Shown here in pieces: positions 11,341 through 22,487 of a stretch of DNA of 64,000 nucleotides. Origin of the DNA: Selaginella moellendorffii. Its lineage: Eukaryota > Streptophyta > Lycopodiopsida > Selaginellales > Selaginellaceae. The notes beneath the pieces are model-generated. The model did no database searches and had not been told where the DNA came from. It saw only the letters and a program-made list of their open reading frames with translations. The translations under genes were made by a program, and so were the position numbers. Within the stretch, counting starts at the first letter, position 1. Each line of letters starts with the position of its first letter. The stretch is taken from NCBI RefSeq assembly GCF_000143415.4, contig NW_003314372.1:184898-248897 (forward strand). The letters run 5' to 3'.

Positions 11341-12224
11341 AAGATAGAGTTTGTACAAGCATTTTCCGTACTCATAAACGCGCAGTACCGTACCGTTTAT
11401 CTGTGGGCTAGATCTTGGGCTTATTTCAAATTACAATGCTCATTAAAACTACACCTCACCAACTACCTTCAATTGGATCTTCATCTTATCATCAAGATTC
11501 GTTGCCAAGAACCCTAAACTTGGCCTATGTCCGCCCAATCAGAGAATCTTGATCAAGCAATGGTGATCTTCCAATGTAATCCTTGACCGATCAAAGCTCC
11601 AAACGGACCTATGCGATCCAGGAGACGGCTACAGCGATTCCTGTGGAGTGACCACAAGCTTCCACAATTTCTCGTGGGGGCCGGTGGCCGGGGTGGTGGT
11701 GGAATTTTGAGCGGACAAGATCTGTAGGGAGTCTATGAGGACCATCGTGCTTGCCCGGAGCTACATGCCTCAGGTGGCGGGCTCCAGCTCGGCGATCGAT
11801 CGGGCGTAACAACAGAGTGATCGATCTAAAACATGGATTGGATCATCGTTGTGACGATCGCCATGGCTCGAGGCGGTGAAAGAAGAGAACTTTGCCTTTA
11901 CGTGAAGATGTGGAGCAAACGAACTCATTTGGGAGAGACGTGGGTGGTCTACTGGAGCGCTCAATGGCGAGTGGTGGGAGCTGGGGTGATCGGATCAAAT
12001 GGCTGCTCCAGGATTTCCTCCCAGCTGATTCAAGCCCGTCCCGAACTATGCGAGTTCTTCCAATTTTCGCGTTTCGCCATAGCCTAACCCTAAATGATAG
12101 AATATGCTAATTGTAAACAAAGCTGCTTGTTCGAAGATCTCGGGATAGATCAGTCTCACTGGCATCAAAGATAACTTTTCTATTTATCTCTCGATTGATC
12201 ACGCAAGGTTTTCAAGGTAACAGA
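11341..12224. other. Intergenic region, no gene seen
   Basis: About 880 bp with only short open frames without recognisable content. It should contain the NIP 3' UTR and the promoter of the WWE/PARP-like gene. Confidence 0.4.
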
Positions 12225-13049
12225 ATGGGGGTTTGGTGGCATGACAATTTAAGATGGCAGAAATATAGTTCCGACTTGTCTTCAAAGATCATGGCTGCGA
12301 AGAACTCCGGGGCCACGACCCTTGATCTCGGTGTCATTTTTTCCAGATCCCACCCTACAGGAGATTCATACCGCATTGACTTTGGCACTATGAAACAGAT
12401 CAACACAAGAACTGGTTGCAAGCGGTCTGTCAAGATTGTCTACTCGTGGCGAGGAGAGGCATCAAATTCCAGAATCACAGCCAAGATGGTCAGCCGAGAT
12501 GATGCTGTTTTGCTTCTGGACAATCTTTTGGATACGGAGCTCATGGAGATCATCGTGCCAGAGTTGCAAAGACAGTTCCCAAGGATACAGAGTGTTACTC
12601 CAAACCCGTTTCTGCAGGGTGGCGTCAGGAGCACCCATGGACGCTACCTCCAGTTCTGCAAGGCTCTCAGAGATCAAGGTGGCGGGCTTCGTAAGCTTGA
12701 TGTTTGCTTCCATGGGAGCCCCGCGGAGAACCTTTCGTCCATTTTACAGTTTGGTCTGGATCCGTCAAAAACCAGGTACCAGGTGTTGTACTTTGCGACG
12801 GACCCATCCGTGTCTGTTCCATATTGCCGCGTCAAGCCTGGGATGGGATCAGTCACCATGATATTACTCTTGCAGATTCCCAAAGTTGCAAGTGATAATG
12901 GAGAATCAGTTCGTACATTACCAGTCTCCATGCCAGAGTGCCTGCTTCCAATTGGGACTTGTGTAGTCTCACAAGAGCAAAATAACGAGAAAGTGAGCAA
13001 AAAATCAAGAGGCATCATGAATTTCTTTAAAAACATCTTATTTGTTTAA
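12225..13049 (+). CDS. WWE domain plus PARP-like protein, intronless
   Basis: A 274-residue uninterrupted frame. Residues about 1-80 look like a WWE domain, with WWHDNLRWQKYSSDL near the start and a second segment DSYRIDFGTMKQINTRTG; WWE domains bind ADP-ribose. Residues about 160-255 resemble a PARP catalytic fold: FHGSPAENLSSILQFGLDP gives the HG motif, and YFATDPSVSVPYC gives the Tyr-containing strand. The third catalytic residue (usually Glu) is not clear near SMPECLLPIGTCVV, so catalysis is doubtful. Plant SRO/RCD1 proteins combine WWE, PARP and RST domains; no RST domain is visible here. The gene has no introns, unlike almost all neighbours, and is richer in A and T. ATG 12225 was chosen because it opens the WWE domain; an upstream exon cannot be excluded. 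Confidence 0.68.
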   Translation: MGVWWHDNLRWQKYSSDLSSKIMAAKNSGATTLDLGVIFSRSHPTGDSYRIDFGTMKQINTRTGCKRSVKIVYSWRGEASNSRITAKMVSRDDAVLLLDNLLDTELMEIIVPELQRQFPRIQSVTPNPFLQGGVRSTHGRYLQFCKALRDQGGGLRKLDVCFHGSPAENLSSILQFGLDPSKTRYQVLYFATDPSVSVPYCRVKPGMGSVTMILLLQIPKVASDNGESVRTLPVSMPECLLPIGTCVVSQEQNNEKVSKKSRGIMNFFKNILFV

Positions 13050-13170
13050 GGCAGTTTTAAAATTAAAATTTATATTTGCAATAAATTCCTTGAACTTCTC
13101 CAAGTATCAGATTCTCACGATATCATAGAAGGATTCCCATTCAAACTTTGATACCACAATCTTTGCTAAC

Positions 13171-14892
13171 TTATTTCCACGGCTGTATGACCGCAACAAC
13201 GATTATAATGACGATCACAAGCAAGAGGATGATGCCAACACACATGCACTTCCTCGTCCCTCGTTGCAATTTCTTCACTTTCTCCAACGCTGCGGTTCCC
13301 GTCTGGACGTGATCCACTGCTTTTGACACCTGAAGTAGTTCTAATCGTCAGAAACTTCCTCCTCTTTCTAGTTCTTCTCTTACTTGGTTCTCAATGTCGT
13401 CCAGCATCTCTCCTTGAGCTTCTACCAACACGGCCATATCCATGAAGATCTGAGAGCAAACACCGTGAAAGGATTGATAAATTTATCGAGCTACCTGATG
13501 CAAATCCAGCAGCTTCTTCTCAATGTCCCTCACTGCGTCGTGCCGTTCTTGTATCTCAGCAATTGTATCGAGTATCTAGAGCGAGGATAGTGATGCTAGC
13601 AGCAAAGAAAATGCAGGATCAAAGAGTGCTTACTTGGCCTCGGCCTTGTTCCTGAACAGCCTTTTGAAAAATTGTCTCACTGTCTCCAGTTTCGATCAAC
13701 TTGTCAACAGTCTGTACCCAAAAGAAGTAACCAAACGTGAGATTCACTTCGGAATCGGAGTCCCAGAACCAACTCACCTCTTCGTCAGGCTTCTGACCAG
13801 TCACTACCAGCAGGACACAAAAGGTGTAAGAAAAGAAAGAAAGGAAAAATCAAAGTGCTTGAAATATACCAGTTTCTTTGTGGATTAGGATGGTCGGAAA
13901 CCTGTAAATATCCTTCTTTCTACGACTTCGCGATACTCATCTTGTAGTTTTTGTCTTAGATTCTGCGGTTCCGTGGTCAAGAAAAACGGGAGAAAGTTTG
14001 TGCACTTTTGGTACCTGGAATTCTTGCATCACGTCTTTGAGTTTCTTCTTCAGCGTTCTGTTGTATTATTCTTAAGGTCAGTCAAAGGCTTTGCTAGCGG
14101 AAAGTAGAAACGAGCTTACACTGTCATTGACATTCTTGTGCGGTCAGTGCTAGATCCTTCCCCACAGTTTGATTTTTTCCTATTCAGAATGTTCTGCAGT
14201 AATGGTTAGAGCATACAAAAGAGAATATAAAATAGCTTACCGCTTTGTCTAGCGACTCTATTTTATGTTTAATGTCCTGCGTTATTTTAGTGACTACATC
14301 GACTTGTGCTTCCATCTCATTCTTCTTGGCTGAGAGACATTGCATTGTGTGATTTCAATCCGAAAAAGAGAAAGCGATTGAGACAACAGCATACCTTTCA
14401 TGACATCGGATTTTGTGACAGTCTTGGTATCCTCATGGGCATCCTAAACGTAAAGCTCTTACTTGAGTTACCGAAAAACAAAAAAGAAAAAGAAAAGAGA
14501 GAGAACCTGGAGTTTCTTGAGAGCTTTCCGAATGTTTGCCATCTCAGTTTTAATGTCCGCAACCTGCACGAGAGAAGAGATAAGGTAATGCGCAGAAAAC
14601 AATTTGCGCATTCACCTAAAGCAAATGCAAAAGAGAAGCTCTATGGAGTGCAGTAGAAGAAAAACCTGCTGAAAGAATTCGGTCATTCCCATATCATCTG
14701 CTGGAGCTACCTCATCCGCATTTTTCTTCTCCGCTTTCTTGCCTTTCTTCTTGGATTTCTTCTCTTTCTCTGGTTCTTCATCCTCGACGATCTGAATATC
14801 CTGTAAACAAAGACATATATATTTTTCACTCCATTCAGCCTAAGCTTCTATAGAGAATGCAGGCCACCACTCACCCCGAGAAGATCGTTCAT
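13171..14892 (-). CDS. SYP132: Plasma-membrane syntaxin, Qa-SNARE of the SYP1 group (SYP132-like)
   Basis: Qa-SNARE that drives vesicle fusion at the plasma membrane or cell plate. The gene has many small exons. The first holds only 18 nt (14892-14875, MNDLLG), the second is 14800-14666, and the last ends at TAA 13173-13171. The chain reads through a basic, acidic stretch ([13 protein letters not shown]), an N-terminal Habc helical region, [11 protein letters not shown], the segment [22 protein letters not shown], and the SNARE motif with the central-layer glutamine in [13 protein letters not shown]. The C-terminal anchor reads [20 protein letters not shown]. These blocks match SYP132 closely. 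The basic insertion near the N-terminus is longer than in SYP132. Intron borders in the middle were not all fixed. The gene is divergent from PP5 by 241 bp; AAACCCTA lies at about 14940. Confidence 0.88.
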
Positions 14893-15133
14893 GGCAATGG
14901 ATCGATGAATCGATGGGGCGATGGGGCGATGGATCAAGTAAACCCTAGCTGGAGCGCTGGATCCTCGCGGGCCAGTGTTCTTGGCACAGACATAATAAAT
15001 ACGCGGAGGAAATGACCTAATTCCTGATCTCAGGCGATATTTGCCACGCTGGTCTTTCGGTTTAGGTCGAGAGCAAGAGAGAGAGGATGGATCGATGAAG
15101 CCCTAGCACGATTGTCAGCGCCGCTCGGCCGCC
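14893..15133. promoter_or_regulatory. Bidirectional promoter, SYP132-like / PP5
   Basis: A 241-bp gap between two divergent start codons. It contains AAACCCTAGC near 14939-14948 and GAAGCCCTAGC near 15097-15107, both telo-box-like. No ORF. Confidence 0.5.
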
Positions 15134-17173
15134 ATGACCGACGCATCAATTCGCGCGGAAGCGGAGCAGCTCAAGGAACAAGCCAACGCGGCATTTCAAG
15201 GTAGGCACTCATTCCTGGGGATTCTCTCAGCTGATTCCTTGGGATTTTCCAGCTTGTAAGTTCTCCCACGCCAGGGAGTTGTACACACGGGCGATTGAGC
15301 TCGATGGTAGCAATCCCGTGTACTGGGCAAACCGGGCCTTCACGAATGTGAAGCTGGAAGAGTATGGAACCGCCATTATGGACGCCACCAAGGCGATTGA
15401 GTTGGATCGCAAGTACGTGAAGGTATTTCTCTAGGAAATCGAGCTAGCTTTTGGTGCTTACTTTCCGAGAACTCTCTTTTTCTTCTTGCAGGGATACTAT
15501 CGACGAGGTGCGGCATATTTGGCTTTGGGAAAATTCAAAGAGGGGCTCAAGGACTTACGGCAGGTACTGTAGAGATTTTCTTTTTGCACAAAGTGTCACG
15601 AGAAGCTTTTTTCGTTTGTTTTTCTTCAAGGTATGCAAAATTGTTCCAAAAGATCCAGATGCAATGAGGAAGATCCGGGAGTGTGAGAATGCAATCAAGA
15701 AACTAAGATTCGAGGAAGCGGTTGCCAGCGATGAGAGACGCTCGGTTGCTGGAACAATAGATTACAGTGCTTTCGGTATGTTATGTGCGTTTTGTTTTGG
15801 AGAGCTCTTTGCTAATGTTTGTTTGGTTTTTGTTTTGCAGTAGTAGAGGACTCTTACACAGGAGCAAGGATACAGGGCCAGCATTTAGATTTGGCGTTTG
15901 TGAAGCAGATGATGCAGGATTTCAAGGACGAGAAACGGTTGCACAAAAGGTGTGGATTACTATTGTTGCTGGCAATGTGTTGATTATTACGTTTCAGATA
16001 CGCTTATCAGATAATGCGCGAAGCTTTGGATTTACTCTCTAGTCTTCCGTCTCTTGTGGAAGTAACAATCCCAGACAAATGCCATATAACTGTGTGTGGT
16101 GACATTCACGGCCAGGTAGAACTCCGCTTTCTTTCGTTATACTATCGTCGGCTGACTTTTGACACTTCCAGTATTACGACCTGCTTAACATCTTTGAGAT
16201 GAACGGCCTACCTTCAAATGAGAATCCTTACCTTTTTAACGGCGATTTTGTGGATCGCGGTTCTTTCTCAGTGGAGGTGATTCTGACTTTGTTCGCTTTT
16301 AAGTGCCTATATCCTCAAGGTTTGTGTGCCTTTTGTTCTTTCCGGATTTCCGACGAGCTAGAGACTTTTTGGTTGCAGGCATTTATCTGGCGAGGGGAAA
16401 TCACGAGAGTCAAAGTATGAACAAGATCTACGGTTTTGATGGTGAAGTCAAGGCCAAATACTTCTCCGACGTTATGCCAGAGTACTTTTCCGAGATATTC
16501 TGTGCTCTTCCGCTTGCACACGTCTTGAACAGCAAAGTATTCGTTGTCCACGGCGGTTTGTTTAGCACTGACAACGTAAAACTCTCCGACATTCGAGCCA
16601 TCGACCGATTCAAGCAGCCGCCTGACGAAGGTACTAGTTTATCCGCTCAGTTTTGTGTTTCACGTTCAACTCCCTCCATGCAGGCTTGATGTGCGAGATG
16701 CTCTGGAGTGACCCTCATCCTGGCCTTGGAAGACAACCAAGCAAACGCGGGGTTGGATTATCCTTCGGCTCGGATGTGACCGAGAAGTTTTTGGAGCAAA
16801 ACAATCTCGGTATTGCTCGTTTTCCTTCCTTTTTACCTTCCAGTTCTAACTGGTGTCGTTTTAGATCTTGTTGTAAGATCACACGAGGTGAAACCAGAAG
16901 GCTACGAGCAAGAACACAAAGGAAAACTCATCACCGTCTTCTCTGCTCCAAACTACTGCGATCAGATTGGCAACAAAGGAGCGTTTGTGCGGTTCGTGGC
17001 ACCACATATGAAGCCCGAGTTCACGACATTCAAAGACGTGGTATGTGAAAAGTGGTTTCCTTCGCTCTCTCTTCTTTCGTTTTGATCGATCGTTTTCTTT
17101 GGTGTAGCCTCATCCAAGCGTGAAACCAATGGCTTACGCACCCCAAGCCTATGCGAGCAGCTTTGGATTCTAG
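15134..17173 (+). CDS. PP5: Serine/threonine protein phosphatase 5 (TPR-PP2A-like)
   Basis: TPR-containing PPP-family phosphatase that works with HSP90 in the cytosol and nucleus; plant PP5 also acts on phytochrome. Eleven exons (15134-15200, 15253-15422, 15492-15563, 15631-15775, 15841-15949, 15998-16115, 16172-16319, 16379-16630, 16684-16809, 16865-17040, 17108-17173) give 482 residues. Residues 1-115 form three TPRs ([54 protein letters not shown]). The catalytic domain has the metal and phosphate motifs GDIHGQ, GDFVDRG and GNHES, plus VVRSHEV and [14 protein letters not shown]. The C-terminus is short ([11 protein letters not shown]). No key residue is missing. No extra membrane-anchor exon, known from an isoform in some plants, was seen. 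Confidence 0.95.
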
Positions 17174-17272
17174 AGACCGAGACGAGTGGATTCAAGATGA
17201 TGAAGAAGCTTTCGATGTTATGTGGTATTGAGCTAAGGATTTAAAACAGACCAGAGTTTTTTTTTTTCTCAG

Positions 17273-17548
17273 CTAGATCGCGATAACATCTCCAAAATTG
17301 CGCATGAAGAAGATTGCTCCTCCAAACAGTCCCAGCGCTCTAGCCAGCCTCTGCGGTATATACATCAATCAATAAATGGATGGATGCAAGAGTGATTTTA
17401 CCATGTTGAAGGCGCTGCGCTCGTCATCGTAGAGCTCAAACTCAATCCGGCGCTTGACGCCGCGGACGAAGCCCGAGGCGCTCTCGTAGGCAGCCGCGAT
17501 CGCGCCCTTGCTCTCCTTGCCGCCATCGTCTTCGTGGATTCGCACCAT
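17273..17548 (-). CDS. TOM5: Mitochondrial import receptor subunit TOM5 homologue
   Basis: Small subunit of the outer-membrane TOM complex. Two exons (17548-17402, 17350-17273) encode 74 residues. The second half reads ERSAFNMRLARALGLFGG then AIFFMRNFGDVIAI, matching plant TOM5 at the conserved WALNMKLLRA..GLF..S...MR.YGDL region. The helix between the basic segment and the C-terminus is the membrane anchor. The N-terminus (MVRIHEDDGGKESK) is longer than in seed-plant TOM5. ATG 17548 is the first ATG in frame. The gene is head to head with the MGR2/ROMO1 gene, 86 bp between start codons, and tail to tail with PP5 (99 bp). Confidence 0.83.
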
Positions 17549-17634
17549 TTCCTCTCCGCCCAAAAACCCTAGCGGAAACTAGATTTTAGGGTTCTACCCA
17601 ACACTAGGGTTTTAGCGAGGCCGGAGCCGGAGGC
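17549..17634. promoter_or_regulatory. Short bidirectional promoter between TOM5 and MGR2/ROMO1
   Basis: Only 86 bp separate two divergent start codons of mitochondrial import genes. The stretch carries AAAACCCTAGC (about 17564-17574), TTTTAGGGTTC (about 17584-17594) and ACTAGGGTTTTAG (about 17602-17614). These are three telo-box-like motifs, in both orientations. No TATA box is obvious. Confidence 0.6.
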
Positions 17635-18050
17635 ATGGCGCGGGACTGCCTGGTTCATGTCACCACTGGCGTCGCTGTTGGAGGCGCAGTGGGCGGAGCT
17701 CTAGGTATTTCTTCCTAGCGGCATTCGCGCAATCAATTGATTCCTCCTTTGATCGATTCGTTTCCAGGTGCTGTGTATGGAACATATGAGGCGTTTCGGT
17801 TCAAGGTAAGCACAAATTGGGATTGGATGCTTGCTCAAAACAAGATTTTGGATGCTTGCTCAAAACGAGATTTTGGATGCTTGCTCGAAACTTTTCTTTC
17901 GATCGATCGATCTATTGACGATTGTCTTTCCCTCTTTCCCAGGTTCCAGGGATGTTTAAAGTACGCTATGTTGGACAGACTACGCTAGGAAGCGCCGCGG
18001 TGTTTGGACTGTTTCTGGGTGTAGGAAGCTTGATTCACTGTGGAAGATAG
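17635..18050 (+). CDS. MGR2: MGR2/ROMO1-type inner-membrane protein of the TIM23 complex
   Basis: A 71-residue protein from exons 17635-17704, 17768-17805 and 17943-18050. It reads TTGVAVGGAVGGALGAVYGTY, then EAFRFKVPGMFKVRYVGQT and TLGSAAVFGLFLGVGSLIHC, which is the ROMO1/Mgr2 family. Two glycine-zipper membrane helices are joined by a basic loop. In yeast Mgr2 links TIM21 to TIM23 and gates lateral release; in animals ROMO1 is also named for reactive oxygen modulation. The length and both helices match the family. Intron 2 contains a short tandem repeat. It shares a promoter with TOM5. Confidence 0.9.
17823..17891 (+). repeat. Three-copy 25-bp tandem repeat in MGR2 intron 2
   Basis: The unit TTTTGGATGCTTGCTCAAAA with a short spacer occurs three times in a row with one or two differences, all inside the intron. 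Confidence 0.8.
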
Positions 18051-18338
18051 ATTCCAAAAAGGTGAACCATCTCAATTCTGCTCCATGGTTGTAGCCTCAC
18101 TTTGGATCGATCCAGGAAAGATGGATGGATTCTCCACATCTCTTGTTCTGTATTTATTCGTAGTGGGGCTTGTTTCTTTCGTTCTTTTTTCTTCGCGGTC
18201 CATGAGCTCCATCCATAGAGCGAGCGAGGCCGACACATTTTGGTAAATCTTTCACACTTGGGAATAAGATTATCAAACGCTTTGGTAAACAAAGTTGGAG
18301 TTTTGTTCTAGAGGAGACAAACGAAGAACATATGAACT

Positions 18339-21300
18339 TTAGAGCTTCATTTCATCCGCGGTGGAGAATTGCATACGCTTGCTGTATGACAAATCGAATG
18401 GCGAGAGAAGAAAATAGCTGGAAGAATAGTCCTGCTGCTGCTGCTGCTGCTGCTGCTCGTCGTCCGGCATCACCACCCGATTGAAAGCTGCGACGACGTT
18501 CCCAGAAAACATGGAGAACTCCGGTGAGCTCTCCACTGCCGAGAGGTGGTGATCTTGCTTGCTGGGGAGCGTGAAGGCCGGCACCGAGAACAGGCTCTGG
18601 GTTTCCTCGCCACCAAAGTTGGACTGGCGTGTCATCTCTCCCAGGTGATCCCCCCAGATGTCGTAGACGAGATCGACTGTCGGTGACGAGCAGGAGGCCT
18701 GGTCGATTACGTCATCGCTCGAGAACCTGCTGCTCGTGTTGCAACTGCTGCTGCTGGAATCGTTGAGCTCGCTCGCACTCGTAGTATCGCTGCTGCTGTT
18801 CTTGGGAATCTTGCTCCCTGGAGCTCGGACAGACGGACTTATCTGCGACTGGAGCCGTGAACTGTTTGGAAAGCTAGCGGACTGCATCAGCGTTTTCTTC
18901 TTATTGGCTGGAACTCCATCGTCGTGTGTTGATGTTCCTGCTTTTGGGTTTCCACCACCATCACCACCACCATCAGTAACTGACTTTCGAGCGACCGTCA
19001 CCCATTCTCCATTCCCCGAAGCTTTGGACGCGTGATGGTGGCGCTGCTTCTCCTTGCTTGGCTTGAGCTCGCTGGCCACCACTTTCTTGCGTATCTCGTC
19101 CTTCGGAACCCAGTGTGCTGCTGAAGTGTTGGATGAGGAAGATGACAGTGACGGCGCCGAGGTCATTCTTCGGCCAACTTCGATATCCAGCCTCGAAAGT
19201 TTTGTGTCGGCGGCGGAGTGGTGGTGGTGATCGTCGGAGGAGAAGAGGGCGGGCCTCTGCGAGCTCAGTGGAGAAGCTGGTGAGGAACTCGGTGGAGAAG
19301 CTCCGCTTCTAGAAGCCTCGTGTTTCACCAGCGACACCGGGCCCTTCTTCCTCTTGCGTTTGCCACCTCGTTCCAGCTGCGTCTTCCTCGGAGACGAGGT
19401 TGGAGACATCGCTATGCTGTGCTGCTGCTTCGTAGCTTGGAGAAAATCAGAAGACGTGGAGCCAGCGCCAAGCTCGCCTTTAGAAATCCCGTCGTCGCTC
19501 GTCTGGTGTCGACCATCTTCAGCCACCTCTTCAGTCACCTTGACACGTATCTTCGACAAATTTGATGGGCCTGTCGTCTCTTCAGCGATGATGCTGCTCG
19601 GTGAGAAGTCCCTGAACAGCGGCAGGCTGCCTGCCATTGCGGAACCACTGTCGCAGTCGGAGCTACTGAGTTTCTTGCTGCCAACTTTGGCTGGGAGAAC
19701 CAGTACCGTGCAAAGCAGGCCGACGAATCCGACGTAGACAAAGAGCTTTCGGTACTTGAAGTAGGCAGGGATGTTGGCACAGAGACGAAGCATGTGATCA
19801 GGCAGGACCACCATCACAGGGACGTTGACAGTCCCGATCGAAGTAATGAGCTGGAGATTGTTGTGTCGTACTTGCGGCGAGACGAAGTCGTTTGACCTGT
19901 ACGAGAGCTCGATCAGAGTGGTTTCTCCAGCCGCTAGGAGGAATCCACCGCAAGAACCAAGCTCAAATCCTTGCGAGCTGCATCCACCACTCATAAGTGA
20001 CACCGAGTGCACTCTGAGAGGAATGTCACCTGTGTTCCTGGCTACGAAGCTTCCGTTCACAGGCTGCTTGCAAGATTCCGAGTTGATCTTCTCGGATAGG
20101 CTCGATAGATTCTCGTCAATCCCTGATGTCACAGTTGAGACAATTCGCAATGTCGTGCCAACCAGCCGAAGAGTCTCGACCGGTACGTTGTCCTCCAAGA
20201 ACTTCAATTCGGCTGAGCTTCCGGTACCGCGTACCGGTATCCAGTCGATTGCTGTGAGGTTGTTCTTCACAGCTAGAAGACCTGTCCAAGTGCATCTCTG
20301 AGTCGGACGGAACAAGAGAGGCCCCAGATCAGCTTCCTGATAAGCTCTGAGAACCGTATCAGAAAGTCCACCTTCCTGTAAAACGAACGGACTTTTGTCG
20401 TCCCGAGCTTTGCAATCGCCGGACAACCCGATGGAACATTGACAACCAGAAGCTTCCCACTCGTGGCTCGGCAACAGCTTCACGGAAACGGGTCCATCAC
20501 TGGGATTTTTGAAATGTAGCCAGACTGCCTCGGACCCTCCAACTTGGACGGTAGGAAGAATCAGTCCAGACTGCACGAAAAGGGATTGCGCAACCAGCTG
20601 TTGATGGTCATTCACCTCAACACCACCGGAGGGGAAAGTACCACTCTCAATATCGTTTTGCCCAAGTGTTCTACGTTCCAGCTTCTGCAAAATCGGCAAA
20701 AAGTGAGACGAAAAAACTAAAAGGTAAAGCAGTAATTTTCAAGACAACTTTACCTGTAACTGCGACAACTTTATATCAACTCCAGCTTCAGCGAAAAGGA
20801 CTCGCTCATCAACTTCGCCGTCGTCTCCCATGCTCGCTGATCCATGCAAGACCACAGCATGAAATGGAACTCGGATGATCTTACTTTGAGGGCTGCTGCC
20901 GTTGGTGTGAATGATCAGCGTCTCCAAGCCTGGAGAGTCCGCATCATCGGTCACCAAAGACAAGGTTTCCTCGATGCCCTGGTACCACGCGACCGCTACC
21001 TGTGCTTGCGTTCCGGGATGAACAACAAGGCCTTTCCTGTACCGAACTGCTATCAGATTTTTTCTACTCGGACTATCCACAGCATCACCCCGACTTACGA
21101 GCCTGATCACTAAACTGTCGGGCCCTGTGTTGAGTAACGTTACAGCCTGCTTCTTCACCTCTCTCCTGCTGCTAAGAAAACCAAAATTGATCACCTCTGG
21201 GACCGGCTCCAAAACCTGTCCTTGACTTCCAACTCTCACGTTAAATGGAATCAAAAGCTTTTCCTCGTCCACTTCTTTCGCTGCCAATGTAGAAAAGAGG

Positions 21301-22487
21301 GACAGTCCGAGGTAGATGAATCCGCTCCAGGTCCCTGTTGATTCGGCAGCTTTGAAGTGAACCTCGAGAACGTCCGACACGGAACCGGGACTTATCTCCC
21401 ACGGAGCCACCGGTTTCAAGGTGAGATAGCTTCCCTGCTCTCGGTGATGACCCACGCAGCTGCACGAGGAACTGTCCGAGGAACAACACCGAGTGACACC
21501 AACATCGTTGTTATGAGGATTCGTCAGGATCAACGTCCTGTTGTTCGAATCCGCCGGCCAGCCGCGAGCTTCCTTGACTCTGATAACTCGACCACCTTGA
21601 TCACCAGCCTTGTTGTGAAGTGAGATGGAGAACCGAAGAGTTTGTCCGCGGGTCACGGTCCTTCTTCCCAAGGGAGCAAGGCCTAAGGGAGAAGCGATAC
21701 CATTCCCTTGCACTTGGACGAAGAAACCACCGAGGCTGGTCTGTAGCAAAACCACCGCTTGAGCCTGTCCTAGCGACCTGGGCCAGAAGATGATGTCTAG
21801 CGAAACCTCTTGCCCGGGCCGGAGATCCAATGGGGTTGGAGCGAAAGCGGCGGCATAGAACTGGATGCTGGAGCTGAAAGGAGTAAAGATCTTGAGCAGC
21901 GTGCTGTTGCAACGATTGGATACGGTGACCGTCAATGCCGACGGCGAGAAGAGCGGCCTATCCCCCCACTCCAAGAACGGAGGAAAAATCCCAACTTTGG
22001 GAGAGGACGATGTCGATGCTGGTCCCGGAGCAGCAGCAGCAGTGGCATCAAGATCATCCTGATAGCGATGGCGATGATCCCTGAGGGCTGCTGCCGATGA
22101 CTGCAGCGGCGCAGGGAAGCCAACAAAACCCGGTTGGGAAACGACGATCTCGCAGGGTACCCTTGTCTGCTCGTCCGCCAGTGGCACAGCAGGCTTACCA
22201 GTGCCCGATTCGTGCTTGTTGCTGTCCACGACTAGATTCCTCCCAGTCTCTTGCGCTTGATCGCCCCCCACCGAGCCAGAAATGCACAACAAGACAAGTA
22301 TCGCGAACCAAGAAGCCAGGAGCGGCAGAAATTGCGACGACGCTGGCAGCGACCTGTCAAAACGAAAGCGCTCAATCAATCTATCGCCCCACAGCATAGC
22401 ATCATCCAAGAAGAGAGAGGGCCCGAGAATCGAAATATTTTACCTGGGAATGGAGGAATGGCGACCCGACGGCACCGACGCGAGCAT
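18339..22487 (-). CDS. TMEM131-like transmembrane protein
   Basis: Large type I membrane protein, 1329 residues, exons 22487-22444, 22353-20754 and 20684-18339. The start was chosen at 22487 because only this ATG puts the first intron in phase; the joined N-terminus reads RSLPASSQFLPLLASW, then a hydrophobic signal sequence (FAILVLLCISGSVGG). The lumenal part has repeated beta-sandwich blocks of the ASH/PapD-like type (PPFLEWGDRPLFSPS, SLDIIFWPRSLGQAQ, PEVINFGFLSSRREVKK). One membrane helix is visible (LFVYVGFVGLLCTVLVLPA) and is followed by a long Ser-rich, low-complexity cytosolic tail with an 8-Gln run. Plant proteins of this layout are TMEM131-like; animal TMEM131 helps collagen secretion, so the plant role is unknown. 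The family call rests on architecture and a few motifs. Confidence 0.72.
18432..18457 (-). repeat. CAG/CTG microsatellite encoding a polyglutamine run
   Basis: About eight CTG triplets on the plus strand, read as Gln on the minus strand, near the C-terminus of the TMEM131-like protein. Confidence 0.8.

Noticed and set aside
11833-12110. Two overlapping plus-strand frames upstream of the WWE/PARP-like gene
   Set aside because: No recognisable domain, and no splice path into the WWE frame that I could support.
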